From NCBI RefSeq assembly GCF_037893015.1, contig NC_133665.1, forward strand, positions 37,196,246 to 37,260,245: 64,000 nucleotides of DNA. The letters run 5' to 3'. Positions within the stretch are counted from its first letter, which is position 1; the number at the start of each line of letters is the position of its first letter. The position numbers and the translations under genes were made by a program. The stretch comes from Macrotis lagotis (lineage: Eukaryota > Chordata > Mammalia > Peramelemorphia > Peramelidae). Positions 11,217-22,055 of this stretch are shown one piece after another. Under the pieces are notes generated by a model. It ran no database searches and was not told where the DNA came from. It saw only the letters and a program-made list of their open reading frames with translations.

Positions 11217-12215
11217 CTCTGTTTTGACCAATCTTTATTGAGTGGTTACTAGACACCTTTAGACATTCACATACGAAGAAATGACAATTATTGTCCTAGA
11301 GATACAATCTAGTAAGGTTAATCACAAATCAACTATCATAAAAGCAGAGTATCTTAAACACCATATAAAGCAATATGTTATATGGCTTAGAAGCAAGAGG
11401 TTATGGAAGAGGTTAAGTTTGAGAGAGAATTCATATCTGGTTGAATCATGGAAAGATTCAGGGGAGACATGTTGTTTGTTCTAAGCCTTCCAAGAAGCAA
11501 AGCACAGTTGTGTTCATGAAAAAAAGTGAATTCATTTTAAATAAGATGTAGGGTATCTGAGATCAATGACACAATAGGGGACAGAGGTGGGCTGAAGAAT
11601 AGCAGAAGCACATAGAAAGGAGCTTTGCTGGTGGTGGGAGAACAGGAACTCTCCCTGGGAAGGAATATTAACATGGCTTCTCCTCAAGGTGACAGAAAAA
11701 CTTTGCTTTATCTTATCTTCAATTGAGGGCTATAACTATCAAGCAATGATCAGTGGCATTTTCCTTGAAACATGTCCTTGCTCCCTAGGACAGCTCCATC
11801 CCTCAAATTAATTTTCCCTTATTGCAGTTCCACTTAATAATGACTCTACCTATCAAGGAATATGATAAGAGAACTACATATACATATTAGGACAAATGCT
11901 TGAAGATCTTGAATCACAGGCTCTAAGAAATAGGGAACCCTTTATAATTTTTAGAACTATGCTTTAAAAAATTAGATAGTAGTAGATAGGATAGCTTGTA
12001 TTGGAGAAAGCTGGGAAGCAGAGAAGAGTAGAACATTGCTATAGGCTAGGCAAGAGGTAATAAAAGTCTGAATGAAAATGGTGATGCTGAGCAAAGAAAT
12101 AAGGGGTAAATGAGTGATATTGTAGAGGCAGAAAAAATAGGATGTATAATAATAAATAGAATAAATAGGAGTAAATTTGTGTGGTGGATAGACGAAGGAA
12201 TCCAAGATTGCTCCA
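11217..12215 (+). repeat. Old dispersed repeat, unclassified (long copy)
   Basis: Starts with TTTGACCAATCTTTATTGAG, a form of the TTTATTAAGCACCTACTATGTG module; continues through AGATACAATCTAGTAAGG and ends with a recognisable block (about 11990-12200): GGCTAGGCAAGAGGTAATAA, GATATTGTAGAGGCAG, GGAATCCAAGATTGCTCC. The same layout occurs at 23655-24000, 44290-44440, 46770-47012, 49370-49570 and around 60505. It is an old, widely dispersed mammalian repeat whose family I cannot name with certainty. Confidence 0.5.
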
Positions 12216-12814
12216 AAGCTTCAAAGTTGGTAAAAATGAAAATTAAGCCTTCTGTGTCATGACAGAAACAATTATATTACAGAGAGAGAGATCTAATATT
12301 TTTTTTAAACAAGCAGATGCAACAATGGCAAAGGCAGAGCTGTGTGGTTTCAGCAATGGTAGCACACTGGTATGTTTTGACATCATTTATATTCTCTATG
12401 GTAGCACAGTTAAATGGAGTAAAGTATATTCCCAACAATTGTCAGCATGGGAAAAAATGCATTTATAAAGCTTTTTTTTTAATTGCTCGATATTTGAGAG
12501 TTATATCTGAAGTAAAATTTAAATATATGATATACATTTTAACATCTCTTACATTTCTTACAGCTTAGGCTAAATTATTATTTTTTTTCATCCACAATTG
12601 CTCCAGAGGAAAGCTCAACTTCAAGGAGATTTGAAGAGAATGTAATATCCATGAAATCTCACTTTTAAAAAGAAAACTGATTGAAACAAGACTAATTTTA
12701 AAATGGAAGTTATTTCTAGCATAATGAAATCTTATTCATTTAACAACAATCAGCTTGAGTTTTTATTGAATAAAGTTTAGCAAACTCAAAATGTCTGAAG
12801 AAAATAGAAATAAA
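12216..12814. other. Unassigned sequence
   Basis: Short overlapping open frames at 12259-12568 show no family signature. Nothing else recognised. Confidence 0.35.
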
Positions 12815-12925
12815 TTAACTCTGTGACCTTGAGATCACCACTGAATTTCTTTCAGCCTGTTTCTTTATCTGGATAGGGATGATCTACAAAGTCCCAACCT
12901 ATTTCAATATTCTATGATTCATTGA
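12815..12925 (+). mobile_element. MIR-type SINE fragment
   Basis: AACTCTGTGACCTTGAGATC, CTGTTTCTTTATCTGGATAG and ATTCTATGATTC in MIR order. Confidence 0.65.
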
Positions 12926-12959
12926 CCAATATTAAAAGTATATTTTAGACCAAGAGTAT

Positions 12960-13130
12960 ATAGATTCAGAGTGGAAAGGCACTTCAGAAATCCCCTGGTC
13001 CAACAAACACATTTTACAGAGATGAATTGACTTGTCTGACTTTTGTACTGGCTTTAAAGGGCAATGTCAGGATTCAATCTCAGGCTAAATGACTCCAAGT
13101 TGTCACCCTGACTCCATTATACCATCACAA
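12960..13130 (-). mobile_element. MIR-type SINE fragment
   Basis: AAAGGCACTTCAGAAATCCC, TTTTACAGAGATGAATTGAC, GGATTCAATCTCAGG and CTGACTCCATTATACCATC give the MIR complement. Confidence 0.65.
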
Positions 13131-13364
13131 TCAACATCACAGGAGGAGAGTGGTTTGCCATAAAATTGAATACTATGTTTGTGATATTCATTATTCGTTT
13201 ATATCCATAAAAACACAATTTGAATCTTCCTCTTTCATGAAACTTGTCCTTGTCTTTACGGGTCTCACAGTGATATCCTGTTTTCCCCCCAATATTTTCT
13301 AAAAACACTAATTACATATTCAGGCTGTAAAGAGTTAAACAGATAATTCATCAGTGGAGTGTTG

Positions 13365-13480
13365 TGAAAAATTTCAATTCAATTCAACAAACATTTATTG
13401 TCTAATGAATGTCTAGATGCTGTACTATAAGATGAAGAAAAAATTGGAATCCTTCATATCAAGGAGCTTAAAAGTTTGCA
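13365..13480 (+). repeat. Old dispersed repeat, 5' module
   Basis: CAATTCAACAAACATTTATTG ... ATCAAGGAGCTTAAAAG, the same module as at 11217. Confidence 0.5.
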
Positions 13481-13659
13481 TGGGGCAAGGGGAGTGAGGA
13501 AGGGAAGGAACTTATAAATGTAAATAAAAAGCAAATATATGCCAAATAAATATGTACTGCATTTACAATGAGTAGACCCTTTGTCAGACTCCTGGCTCCA
13601 AAACTTAACTGCCTAGTTTTTTTGTTGTTTTTGTTTATTTTATTTTCCTTTCCCAATTT

Positions 13660-13708
13660 AGAACAGTGCCTGGTATATGGTAGGCACTTAATAAATGCTT
13701 ACTATCTG
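13660..13708 (+). mobile_element. L2 LINE 3' terminus
   Basis: AACAGTGCCTGGTATATGGT and AGGCACTTAATAAATGCTTA are the L2 tail. Confidence 0.7.
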
Positions 13709-13834
13709 ACAAAATCTTAGTTTTATTAGATCTAAAAGGGGGGGATATTTGTACAATCTGCCTCTCAAGGTTTTAAGGAAAGTCCTTTATAAACCAGAAA
13801 ATGTCACAATTGATTTTTCATGATTCCATTTTGG

Positions 13835-14010
13835 GATTTTCTTGGTGGGTGACTTGCCATTTTCTTCTCCAACTCATTTTATAAATGGAGAATTGTGACA
13901 AACAGGTTTGAGTGACTTGCCCAGAGTCACACAGCTATTATCTGAACTTCAAGTTCTTCCTGACTTCTGGGCCCATGCTGCTTCTATTACACCATCTAAC
14001 TGGTTGCCTA
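13835..14010 (-). mobile_element. CORE-SINE (Mon1/WALLSI-like)
   Basis: GCCATTTTCTTCTCCAACTC, TGACTTGCCCAGAGTCACAC and TTCCTGACTTCTGGGCCCAT in complement order. The younger SINE at 14032 inserted just beyond it. Confidence 0.75.
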
Positions 14011-14018
14011 CTATATGC

Positions 14019-14192
14019 CACACATTAATTACTATTTTTTTTTTTTTAGTTTTTGCAAGGCAATTGGGTTTGGTGATTTGCCCAAGATCACACAGCTAGG
14101 TAATTATTAAGTGTCTGAAGTCACATTTGAATTCAGGTCCTCCTGACTCCAAGGCTAGTGTGCCACCTAGCTGCACTGACACACATTAATTA
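14019..14192 (-). mobile_element. tRNA-derived SINE with 13-bp target duplication
   Basis: Body 14032-14179, minus strand, with a long T run at 14036-14048, then AGTTTTTGCAAGGCAATTGG, GGTAATTATTAAGTGTCTG. Flanked by identical CACACATTAATTA at 14019-14031 and 14180-14192. It lacks about a dozen bases of the head near the GTGCTCTATCCAC segment. Confidence 0.9.
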
Positions 14193-14272
14193 AATGTTTA
14201 CTGTATAATAGGCACTGAGCTCTAGGAATATAAGGACAAAAGAAAGATAGTAATATTATAAGCTAAATAGTT

Positions 14273-14276
<4 letters not shown>

Positions 14277-14327
<51 letters not shown>
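14277..14327. repeat. (AT)n microsatellite
   Basis: About 25 perfect AT units. Confidence 0.97.
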
Positions 14328-14330
<3 letters not shown>

Positions 14331-14639
14331 AAATTATAGTTCATATTTGCGTAATGAGGGTGATCAGGTGACTCTTCCCCCCACCAAATTTTTGGACTAA
14401 GGTGTTTCCCATGCAGCTGGGTCTGCCCCTAACTGCTTCTATTGAACCCCTTCTTGCTAAACTAGCTTAGAGTCCATTAATAAAATGGGTGAGGGTGAAT
14501 ATTTATCTGTAAAATTCCAGTTCATCAGATTGGGTGGGTGAAAGCAGGAGAGTTCTGCCATTCCCCTTGATTTGAAATCAGGAAGATGAGTTTTCCTGTC
14601 TCCAGGCAAATTTCACTGCCTAGCTGTCCACGGGATATA

Positions 14640-15270
14640 CCATAGATATATACATCTCCAATTTCCATATGAGAAGACTAAGATCCACAGAAAATAAATG
14701 ATTTGCCTATGAGCAAACAACTAGTGTAATGGAATTTGAACCCAGGTCTTCCTATAATAAAAAATCACATTTCCAATACTCAGCTTTTTTGGTTTGTTTT
14801 TTGGACTTTCTTGCAATCAAATCTCTTTTCTGTCTTTGTCCAACACAATCAATCTGCCAAATTTTAAGGAAGCTGCCTTGTGAATTTGAATGAAAGGTAA
14901 AAATGGATTTTCTCTCCAAGTATGCCACTTTTTCCTTACATCTTCAGCAAATTAAAGGGGAAAAACCTCAATTTGGCCATTTTTTCCCATGATGACCAAC
15001 TTACTGTTTGACCTTGAGCAAGTTATTTGCCATCTCTGAACCTCAACTTCATCTGTAAAATAAGTGAGTTGTATCAGATGTCCTCTTAGGCCCTTTTCAG
15101 TTCTATTATTTCTGATTTTATAAGACTGCTATGTTATATGTTGATTCTCATTATGTCAGCCCAACGTCCATCTAACCTGACTTCAAATTTTCCTTATCTT
15201 TAAAATGAAGGGACGAGTCTAGCTAATCTCCAAAGTTCGTTCTACTTTCTCAACTTGTGTGATCATATGA
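14640..15270. mobile_element. Three MIR-type fragments
   Basis: 14640-14760 is in minus orientation (AGAAGACTAAGATCCACAG, GGAATTTGAACCCAGGTCTT). 14990-15115 is in plus (GTTTGACCTTGAGCAAGTTA, TTCATCTGTAAAATAAGTGA). 15145-15270 is in plus (CTTATCTTTAAAATGAAGGG, TCCAAAGTTCGTTCTAC). All are old and divergent. Confidence 0.6.
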
Positions 15271-15689
15271 GGCTCAGGAAATAGTTTTTGTTGCCCCACC
15301 AAAAAAAAAATTCTTCAAGGTTTAGTGTCATTCACTGGATTTTACTGTCTTATTACTCATCTCAACAGTATGACTAAATTTGGGCAAAAATTCCGGAAGA
15401 CAAAATTCGAAGTCAATATCTTTCTATTGGGATCACTTCCTCCTCACATCTTATTTCCTTGAGATACTCAAATTTCTCTGTTGGTATTGAATGCCCAGAG
15501 TCACAGTTTCTCTTTTTCTAACTCCCTTTCTTTTTGTTTCATTAACAAGTGCTGTATCACATTCCCTAAGGTATCTTCTCTCTGCTATGTGAAAACTAGC
15601 TAATTTTTTGTATAGCCAAGACATTTAAGCTACTGAATTATTGAAAGGGGATTAAACTCCAACCTTCTATAAAGTACTTTTATAAAATG

Positions 15690-16045
15690 CAAAGGCTAAT
15701 CTCTGAAAAGTATTTGAAGTCATCTGATCCAAAACCTCTGCTCAATTCAGGCATCTTTTCCATGAAATCATACAGCTTCTGGCCCTTTCCAGGGATGGGG
15801 AGCTCCCTATGTTACAAAGTAGATCCATTTTATAGCTCCCTATTTTACAAAGTGGATCCATTTAAGAGCAATGCTTATTGCTGCTAGGTTCTTCCTTATA
15901 TTTAACAAAAACTTGCCTCCATGTATCTTCCACTATTCAGTTCTGTCCTCTAAAGCTACACAAAACCAATCTAATTTTCCTTTCATGTAATAGTTCTTGA
16001 AATTGTTGCCAACTCTCTCATACATGCCCACCATTCTCAATCATT
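15690..16045 (-). mobile_element. CR1/L3-type LINE 3' region
   Basis: In complement order: CATCTGATCCAAAACCTCTGC, CAGGGATGGGGAGCTCCCTA, AGGTTCTTCCTTATATTTAAC, GCCTCCATGTATCTTCCAC, TTCTGTCCTCTAAAGCTACAC. This is the clearest CR1/L3 copy in the window. A 33-bp unit is tandemly doubled at 15801-15866. Confidence 0.65.
15801..15866. repeat. 33-bp tandem duplication within the CR1/L3 copy
   Basis: The unit beginning AGCTCCCTATGTTACAAAGT at 15801 repeats from 15834 with a few differences (AGCTCCCTATTTTACAAAGT). Confidence 0.9.
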
Positions 16046-16571
16046 CCATAAGCTCTTGGGTGATGTGTTCCCAGTTAGAGTAATCATTCACCCCTCCAAT
16101 ATGGAAGCTGATAGGTGGTCAAAATCGTCCCATTCAGCTGTATAGCATCTGATAAGACTCTTGCACCACTAACTTGATATCACTGCATAGGAAGGAACAA
16201 AAATCAGGAGGATCATATTTGTAGGATTCTTAGTACCAGTTGAAGGAATGAACCTCTACTCAGCTTCTGTACCCATTTTATCCAAGCTTCCACAAATTGA
16301 GCCTTTGTTCCTTAATTACAAGGGAATCAAACTTGAACATGCCCCAAAATACTCTTAATAACTCATACATATTGCAAGGTTATCTCATATCCAATGACAC
16401 ATTACTACTTTTTCCATACATTTAAATGGTCCAATCAAAATGCCAATTCTTCATCCATGCTATAGTCTACAAATATGCTGTATTCCACTCTCAACAGATA
16501 CCACTACAAAACTCAGGTACATACCAAAAATATCTATATTATAATGGTGTTTTGGTGGATAGTTCTATTCA
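16046..16571. other. Unassigned sequence left of L1 copy B
   Basis: No family recognised; small open frames are not supported. Confidence 0.35.
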
Positions 16572-17369
16572 GGTGTGGAACCAAGTTGTTGGAAAAGGAA
16601 GCAGCGGAGTTCTCTCAAAATTCTCCTTCATATAACCTTAAAATAATACCTCAAAATCTGGAGTGGCAGAGTCAATAAAAGGTCAAGGTGAAACGTTCTA
16701 TCAGACTATGACACCTTGAAAAGTCAGAAAAAGAGATCTGTGACATGGGGGTGCAGATTAACTTGGAGCCCTTGTTGATATAATATCAATGATGGAACTA
16801 GGCAATGACAATAGAAGAAACAGCAGTTTCAGGAACTAGAAAGCTGGAGATAGCAATGGGATCTGGTAAATGGTCAGAAAGAGATTTCAAAGACCTCTAT
16901 GTGAGGACCGGATGCAGATCTGGACATTGGTAGTTGCACTACCTATACCAATTTTCTGGGTCACAGTTCAAGGTGAGAGAGGAGCATTTTTGGGTAAAAG
17001 CCCTAAGGAACAGAATCACTTCTAATCCCAGGGGAACAGGAATTCTGATGGAACTCAGGGACCTTGAGAAGCAGTATCATTTCCACTCTCAAGGAATCAA
17101 GATCCCTGTTGAGCAATATCATAGTCAGTCCCAAGGGAATTAAAAAAGAGTATTGATTACAATCCTGAGGGATCAGACATACATTCTGAATAAGGACCAG
17201 AATGCAGACCAGTATAGTAATGACCACACCTTTCCTCAGATTACCATCATGAAGCCCTAAAACCTTCCATACCCCTCTAAAAAGAGTAGTGCAAAAAAGC
17301 CTAATATTAGGATAGTAGTCCTCCTCACATCTGCTCTAGTAACAGAACTCAACTTTAACAGAAGAAAAA

Positions 17370-18545
17370 GATGTCAAAATGGGCAAACTATAACAACAAT
17401 AATAAAATAGCCTGACCATAAGAAGTTACTAGGGGAATAGAAAAAAAATCAAAACACAAACTCAGAAGACTAGAAAGTCAAAACAACTACAAGCCAAGAC
17501 TCCAAGAAAAATGTGAATTGGATACAAGCCCAATATGAATACCCCCAAAAATGCTTTGCAAAGTCAAATATGAGTGTCACAGGAAAAAATAGGTAGAGAA
17601 ATGAAAATTAAGGAAGAAAATTATGAAAAAATAATTAAGCACTTGGTAAAGAAATACAAAAACACCAAAGAAATTACCTTAAAAATAGCTGGTCAAATGA
17701 AAGTGACTTACAAAAGTTCACTGAAGGAAAAAATACACTAAAAATTAGAATTATGCAAATGGAAGCCAATGACTTTATGAGATAGTAAAAATAATTTTAA
17801 TAGTCCAAATAAAACAATAACTGACATAAAAATAGATAGGATAATTTTAAGAATTATTATTCAAGGAGCGGCTAGGTGGCTCAGTGGATAGAGCACCGGC
17901 CTTGGAGTCAGGAGTACCTGAGTTCAAATCTGGCCTCACACACTTAATAATTACCTAGCCGTGTGGTCTTGGGCAAGCCACTTAATCCCATTGCCTTGCA
18001 AAAAAAAAAGAATTATTATTCAATTTGAAAGCCACAATCAAAGAAAGAGCTGTCATCATATTTCAAAAAAATTATCAATGAAAACTGCCCCGATATTCAA
18101 GAGCCAGAAGACAAAATAGAAGTTGATAGAAACTATTGATCATCATTTGAAAGAGATAACAAACTGAAAACTCTCAGGAATATTATAGCCAAATTCCAGA
18201 ACTCCCTGATCAAAGCAAAAATTATTCAAGCAACTATAAAGAAACCATTCAAATACTGTGGAGTCACAGTCAAAATCACACAAGATTTAGTAGCTACCAT
18301 ATCAAAGGGGGGGGTGTTGGAATATAATATTATGGAAGGCAAAAGACCTAAGATTACAAGCAAGAAGGTTCAATACAGCAAAATTGAGTAAAATTATTGG
18401 GGGGGGCAGTAATAGTTAATGAAATAGAGAGCTTTCAAGTATTTCTAATGAAAATAATAGAGCTGAATACAAAATTTAATTTTCAACTAAAGACTCAAGA
18501 AAAGCACAAAAAGATAGACTTGAAAGAGAAATCATAACAGAATTA
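17370..18545 (+). pseudogene. Remnant of L1 ORF1 (RNA-binding protein), copy B
   Basis: Matches the marsupial L1 ORF1 pattern in order: AGCCTGACCATAAGAAGTTA, CAAAACACAAACTCAGAAGA, then TGAAAACTGCCCCGATATTC, GCCAAATTCCAGAACTCCCT, CTGTGGAGTCACAGTCAAAAT and GGAATATAATATTATGGAAGG. The encoded chaperone would coat L1 RNA. The frame is broken by many changes and by a SINE at 17865. HAL1 at 37463-40377 carries a related ORF1. Confidence 0.8.
17849..18023 (+). mobile_element. tRNA-derived SINE with perfect 16-bp target duplication
   Basis: Body 17865-18007. A-box-like GTGGCTCAGTGGATAGAGC and B-box-like GAGTTCAAATC form the internal RNA polymerase III promoter inherited from a tRNA. The tail is an uninterrupted A run. 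Flanked by identical AAGAATTATTATTCAA at 17849-17864 and 18008-18023. It sits inside the ORF1 remnant of L1 copy B and is among the youngest insertions here. Confidence 0.96.
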
Positions 18546-18972
18546 GTCAAATTAAACTTTATATTTCTCTATAGAAAAATGATACCTATAAATGTCTAAT
18601 AAATTTATCATTATTAGGACAGTGTAGATGGATTCTACATGAGAAGAGAATATAGGAGTGAGTTAATTATGTTGGGATGATGTACAAAGGAAAGGGTAAG
18701 AAAGAGGGATGCACAGGAAGAAAAGCAAAGGGAAAAGCAGAAAGGAGAATAATTATCTCATTTAAAGAGGTTCATAAGGAGGACCTTTTATAGTGGAGGG
18801 GGAAATTATCACCATCAGTAACAGAACCAAAAAAATGCATACGATTATATGAAAAGATGCAGGAAAACGTTTTTGACAAGTACATTATCCATTCCTATTA
18901 AAACTATAAAGCATAGGAATAAATGAAGTCTTTACTTAAACTTTAACATGATAAGTAATATCTATCTAAATT

Positions 18973-18973
<1 letters not shown>

Positions 18974-19007
<34 letters not shown>
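18974..19007. repeat. (TA)n microsatellite inside L1 ORF2
   Basis: About 16 TA units in the RT region of copy B, about 350 bp upstream in the element of where copy A has its own (TA)n, so the two arose independently. Confidence 0.95.
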
Positions 19008-19008
<1 letters not shown>

Positions 19009-20566
19009 CATTATCTATATCAAGAATAAACTTGAAGCCTTCTTGATAAGATCAGAGGAGAAGCAAGGATGTCCATTATCACCACTATTATTCAATATTG
19101 TGCTAGAAATGCTAGCTATAGCAATGCAACAAGAAAAAGAAGTTGACAAAATACAAATAGGCAAAAACGAAATATAACTATCATTCTTTGCAGAGAATAT
19201 GATGGTAAACTTAGAGAACTCAATAATTAAAAAAAACAAGTTGAAACAACTTTTGCAATAATACACAATATAGCATGAACCAACATAAGTTATCCAAATT
19301 TCTATATACCACCAACAAAACTCAGCAGGAAAATACAGATTAAATTCCATTCAAATTAACTAATGACAATATAATATACTTGGGTGCTAACCTGACAATA
19401 CAAACCAAAGGACAACATGAATACAATTGCAAAATAAATTTCAAACAAAAAAACTAAAGATTTAAATGTAATATCTAAAATATGATATAAAAGTTGAAAA
19501 TATTAATTGTTCCTGGGAAGACCAAGTCAGTAAAATAAAAAGTACAATTATATCAAAATTAATCTACTTATTCTGTTACATACCAAAGTATCCAAAAATT
19601 GTTTGATAAAACTAGGAAAAAAAATAATAAAATTCATCTAGAATAACAAAAGATCAAGAATATCAAAGGAATCAATGGAAAAATAATGTGAAGGAAGGTA
19701 ACCTGAGAGTAACCAAATTTCAAGCTATATTACAAAGTGGTAATCATGAAAATTATCTGTACTTATTAAGAAATAGAGTGGTGGAACCCAAAACATAGCA
19801 GTAAATTATCAAATCAATCTATTGTCTGATAAATCCAAAGTTTCAAAATTTTAGGATAAGAACTCATAATTTGACAAAAATCTCTGGGAAAATTGAAAAA
19901 TTAGGAAGATATTGATCATATATATACCAATAAGAGCAAAATTTAATAAATTTTTTACACATAAAAGGTGATATCAAAAGGAAAAAGGAGGAAATTGCAT
20001 CAAGTTAATCAGGGAACTGAATAAAATATACAAACAATAAGAGCCATTCTCCAACTGAAAAATGTTCAAATTATATGAACAAGACAGTTTCCAGAGGAAG
20101 AATCAAAGATATCAGCAGTCATATAAGAATACTCTAAATCATTACTGATTAGAGAAATGTAAATTAACCTTGAGATTCCACCTCACACCATCAGATTGGC
20201 TAAAATGACAGAGAAGAAAAGCGATAAATGCTAGAGGAGATACAGAAAAATATTCATTATTGATAGAGCTGTGAACTAGTCCAACCATTCTGGAGAACAA
20301 TCTGAAACTAGATCTAAAGCACTGTAAAACTACATATACTTTGATCCAGTAATATACTACTACTAATATCCCAAAGATTTTCAAAGAAAAGAAGAAAGGA
20401 TCTATTTCTACAAAAATATTTCTAGTAGTAAAGAATTATAAAAAGATCGCTCATCAATTGGGGAATAGCTGAACAAATTGTGGTCTATCATTGTGGGAAT
20501 ACTACTATTGTGCTATAATAAATGACAAGCAGGATGGTTTGAGAAAAACTTAGAAAACTTATATAT

Positions 20567-21110
20567 CTTTCAGAGAAGGTTCTCTCACCACCATTGCAGC
20601 CTTGTCTCTTGTAATCCCCTAGAAATTCCAGTAGATTTTGAGAATTGTTAACACTAACATTGATGGACAACAGAAAATAGTTTTTGCCATCACAGCCATC
20701 AAGGGTGGAGGTCAAAGATATGCTCATGTAATACTGAGGAAAGGACACTGACATCACCAAGAGGCCTGGTGAGCTCACTGAAGATGAGGGGGAGCTGGAG
20801 TGAGTGATCACCATCATGGAGAATCCACATCAATACAGAATTCCAGACTAGTTCTTTAACAGGCAGAAGGAAGAAAAAGATGAAAAACATAGCCAGGTTC
20901 TGATCAAAAGTCTGGACAATAAGCTGTGTGAGGATCTAGAGTGATTGAAGAAGAATTGAGCACATCATGGGCTTAGGAACTTCTGGGGTCTCTGAGTCTA
21001 AGGCTGGCACACCAAGAAGACAGTTTGCAGGTGTCGGATGCATTGTAGGTGTTTCCAAAAAGAGATAAGCATCTTCACTGGCCTTGTCTATTAATAAAAA
21101 GTTTATATAA
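20567..21110 (+). pseudogene. RPS18P: Processed pseudogene of ribosomal protein S18
   Basis: An intronless copy of the mRNA for a 40S ribosomal subunit protein, in the same orientation as its host L1. It includes a pyrimidine-led 5'UTR (CTTTCAGAGAAGG...), the start position (ATG changed to TTG at 20602-20604) and recognisable stretches in shifting frames: [36 protein letters not shown], a RQYKIPDWFLNRQ-like segment and the terminal KK-R-stop at 21060-21068. A 3'UTR with AATAAA at 21093-21098 and a decayed A tail near 21107-21116 follow. Identity to the functional mRNA looks like roughly 80-85% by eye, with frame changes and stops, so it is old. Flanks AAAACTTATATAT (20556-20568) and AAAAGACATAAAC suggest a worn target duplication. 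Confidence 0.93.
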
Positions 21111-21404
21111 AAAAGACATAAACTCAAGCAAAATGAAGTGAGAAAAACAAGGAAAATATTATACACAATGGCAGCAATATTGTATTGATGATCAGCTGTG
21201 AAACTCTTAGCAACTCTGATCAAGACAATGATCCAAGAAAATTCTGAAGGACCCATAATGAAAATGCTGTCTAACTCTAGAGAAAGAACTGATGAACTCT
21301 AAATGCATTTTGAAGAATATTTTTTAACCTTTAATTTTATTTTTTTAAATCTGTCTTTTTTTTTGCAACATGGCTAGTGTGGAAGCAAGTTTTGCATGAC
21401 TTTG

Positions 21405-21575
21405 AATAATTGATTTTATTTTATATTTTTGCGAGGCTATAGAGCTAAATAATTTGCCCAAGGTCACAAAGCTAAGTAATTATTAAGGTCACAGTTGAAC
21501 TCAGGTCCTCCTGACTCCAGGATCTGTGCACTGTCCACTGTGCCACTTACCTGCCTTGCATGTATAATTAATATA
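21405..21575 (-). mobile_element. tRNA-derived SINE in the L1 copy B 3'UTR
   Basis: Body 21415-21555 minus: ATATTTTTGCGAGGCTATAG, CTCAGGTCCTCCTGACTCCAG, CACTGTCCACTGTGCCAC. L1 3'UTR words stop at AATAATTGAT (21405-21414) and resume after TATAATTAAT (21563-21572), a plausible worn target duplication together with TTGCATG on both sides. Confidence 0.82.
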
Positions 21576-21895
21576 AAAATGCTTAACCTCTCAAAAAGGG
21601 GAAGCAGCAGGTGTGAAGGAACGAATGAATTCAAAGCACATTTTTTTTAAAAAGAATGCTAAAAAATTAATGCAATTGAGAAATATTCAACGAGATAAAT
21701 TTTAAAAATATTTTTAAAAAGGAAGAAAAAAATGACACCTTAGTGCTCCATTCTAGTTTTTTGATCAAATATAAGCACCAGTAAACTTTCTTCACTTTCT
21801 GTACATAACCTTTTGCCTATTTAGCTGGTCAGTAAACAAGATTCTCTCTCTTCCTTCTCTGAATAATTGGAAAAAGGGGAGGAGAATTCACAGGA

Positions 21896-22055
21896 GAACA
21901 GATTGAAAGTTAGAAGAGACCTTAGAGGTCCTCCCATTACTTTACGAATGAGGAAACATTACATGCTTAAGGGCGCATAGGCTGCATGCCTAAATGAAAA
22001 ACGTAGGGTTTTCACCCAGTTCTTTTGACTCCTGATCCAGTATTCTTTCAACCGG
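21896..22055 (-). mobile_element. MIR-type SINE
   Basis: AGAAGAGACCTTAGAGGTCC, TTACGAATGAGGAAACATTA and GACTCCTGATCCAGTATTC in complement order. Confidence 0.7.

Larger units (their letters stand above)
18836..21300 (+). pseudogene. Remnant of L1 ORF2, copy B (3' half)
   Basis: Homology starts abruptly in the RT palm at a form of MIISIDAEKAFDK (about 18845-18885). The catalytic box is F-A-E-N at 19187-19198 instead of FADD, so both aspartates are gone. A (TA)n array (18974-19007) and the RPS18 pseudogene interrupt it. Non-functional. Confidence 0.85.
16572..21722 (+). mobile_element. L1 LINE copy B: both ends present, internally deleted, host to later insertions
   Basis: The 5' end reads GTGTGGAACCAAGTTGTTGG (16573 on), the known start type of marsupial L1s, followed by a 5'UTR (to about 17350), an ORF1 remnant (about 17370-18545), inter-ORF sequence (to about 18830), then a direct jump into the middle of the reverse transcriptase region. 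The endonuclease, linker and first RT part, some 2.4 kb, are missing. The 3' part runs through the C-terminal region and 3'UTR to about 21722 (GCAATTGAGAAATATTCAAC then A-rich). Later insertions are a SINE at 17865-18007, an RPS18 processed pseudogene at 20567-21110 and a SINE at 21415-21555. Confidence 0.9.

Noticed and set aside
17877-17950. tRNA-like A and B boxes
   Set aside because: They belong to the SINE at 17865-18007. No cloverleaf of a functional tRNA gene is present.
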